Made by a program: the position numbers and the translations under genes
In this document: positions 5,465 through 5,887 of the stretch, in pieces
Numbering within the stretch: position 1 is the first letter of the stretch
Layout: each line of letters starts with the position of its first letter
Origin: Longimicrobiaceae bacterium
GTDB lineage: Bacteria > Gemmatimonadota > Gemmatimonadetes > Longimicrobiales > Longimicrobiaceae
NCBI GenBank assembly: GCA_030146875.1
Contig: JASLAX010000050.1
Coordinates: 1 to 5,887, forward strand
Length of the DNA stretch: 5,887 nucleotides
Direction: 5' to 3'
The notes under the pieces: generated by a model
Seen by the model: the letters and a program-made list of their open reading frames with translations, nothing else
Database searches by the model: none
What the model was told of the DNA's origin: nothing

Positions 5465-5472
5465 CGGGAACG

Positions 5473-5887
<415 letters not shown>

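Larger units (their letters stand above)
5007..5472. other. 466-base intergenic region, no supported gene
   Basis: This stretch separates ahcY from the solute-binding gene, both on the minus strand. Frames through it translate to Arg/Gly/Pro low complexity, so I see no gene. It holds the ahcY terminator-like hairpin (5429-5464), a G-rich run on the plus strand (5341-5403), nested inverted repeats (5164-5216) and a weak promoter candidate for the solute-binding gene (5092-5120). Confidence 0.6.

Overview
The window is very GC-rich bacterial DNA. It has long spurious open frames on every strand, almost no AT-rich spacer, and lipoprotein signals of the LAAC or LAGC type. Together with the tandem small LTxxQ-type lipoproteins and the Ala/Pro-rich tails, this looks like a Gemmatimonadota-type (Longimicrobium-like) chromosome. 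That placement is inference; no rRNA or other phylogenetic marker is present apart from a fragment of adenosylhomocysteinase.

Layout: positions 1-267 are apparently non-coding and hold a terminator-like hairpin (32-61) and a small palindrome (123-138). Two plus-strand genes follow: a three-helix membrane protein of the DUF4337 family (268-906) and an unrecognised, almost entirely helical cytoplasmic protein (1019-1600). A convergent spacer with two strong hairpins (1601-1785) separates them from the minus-strand genes. Reading those leftwards from the right end, they are: the C-terminal third of adenosylhomocysteinase (ahcY, running off the right edge), a 466-base GC-rich spacer, a lipoprotein extracytoplasmic solute-binding protein of the peptide/nickel (SBP_bac_5) family, a 16-bp perfect hairpin, and two tandem paralogous small lipoproteins.

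The window looks like ordinary chromosome rather than a mobile or defence island. AhcY is a housekeeping enzyme of the S-adenosylmethionine cycle. The solute-binding lipoprotein is expected to capture a peptide-like or metal ligand outside the inner membrane, but no permease or ATPase gene lies beside it. The two small lipoproteins carry paired L[ST]xxQ motifs like Spy/CpxP chaperones, plus a shared C-terminal W-T-W-C motif. They are the most interesting protein pair here and may act together at the envelope. I see no transposase, integrase, CRISPR array, tRNA, rRNA or toxin-antitoxin pair. A recurrent theme is GC-rich, near-perfect hairpins just beyond gene ends with no U-tract.
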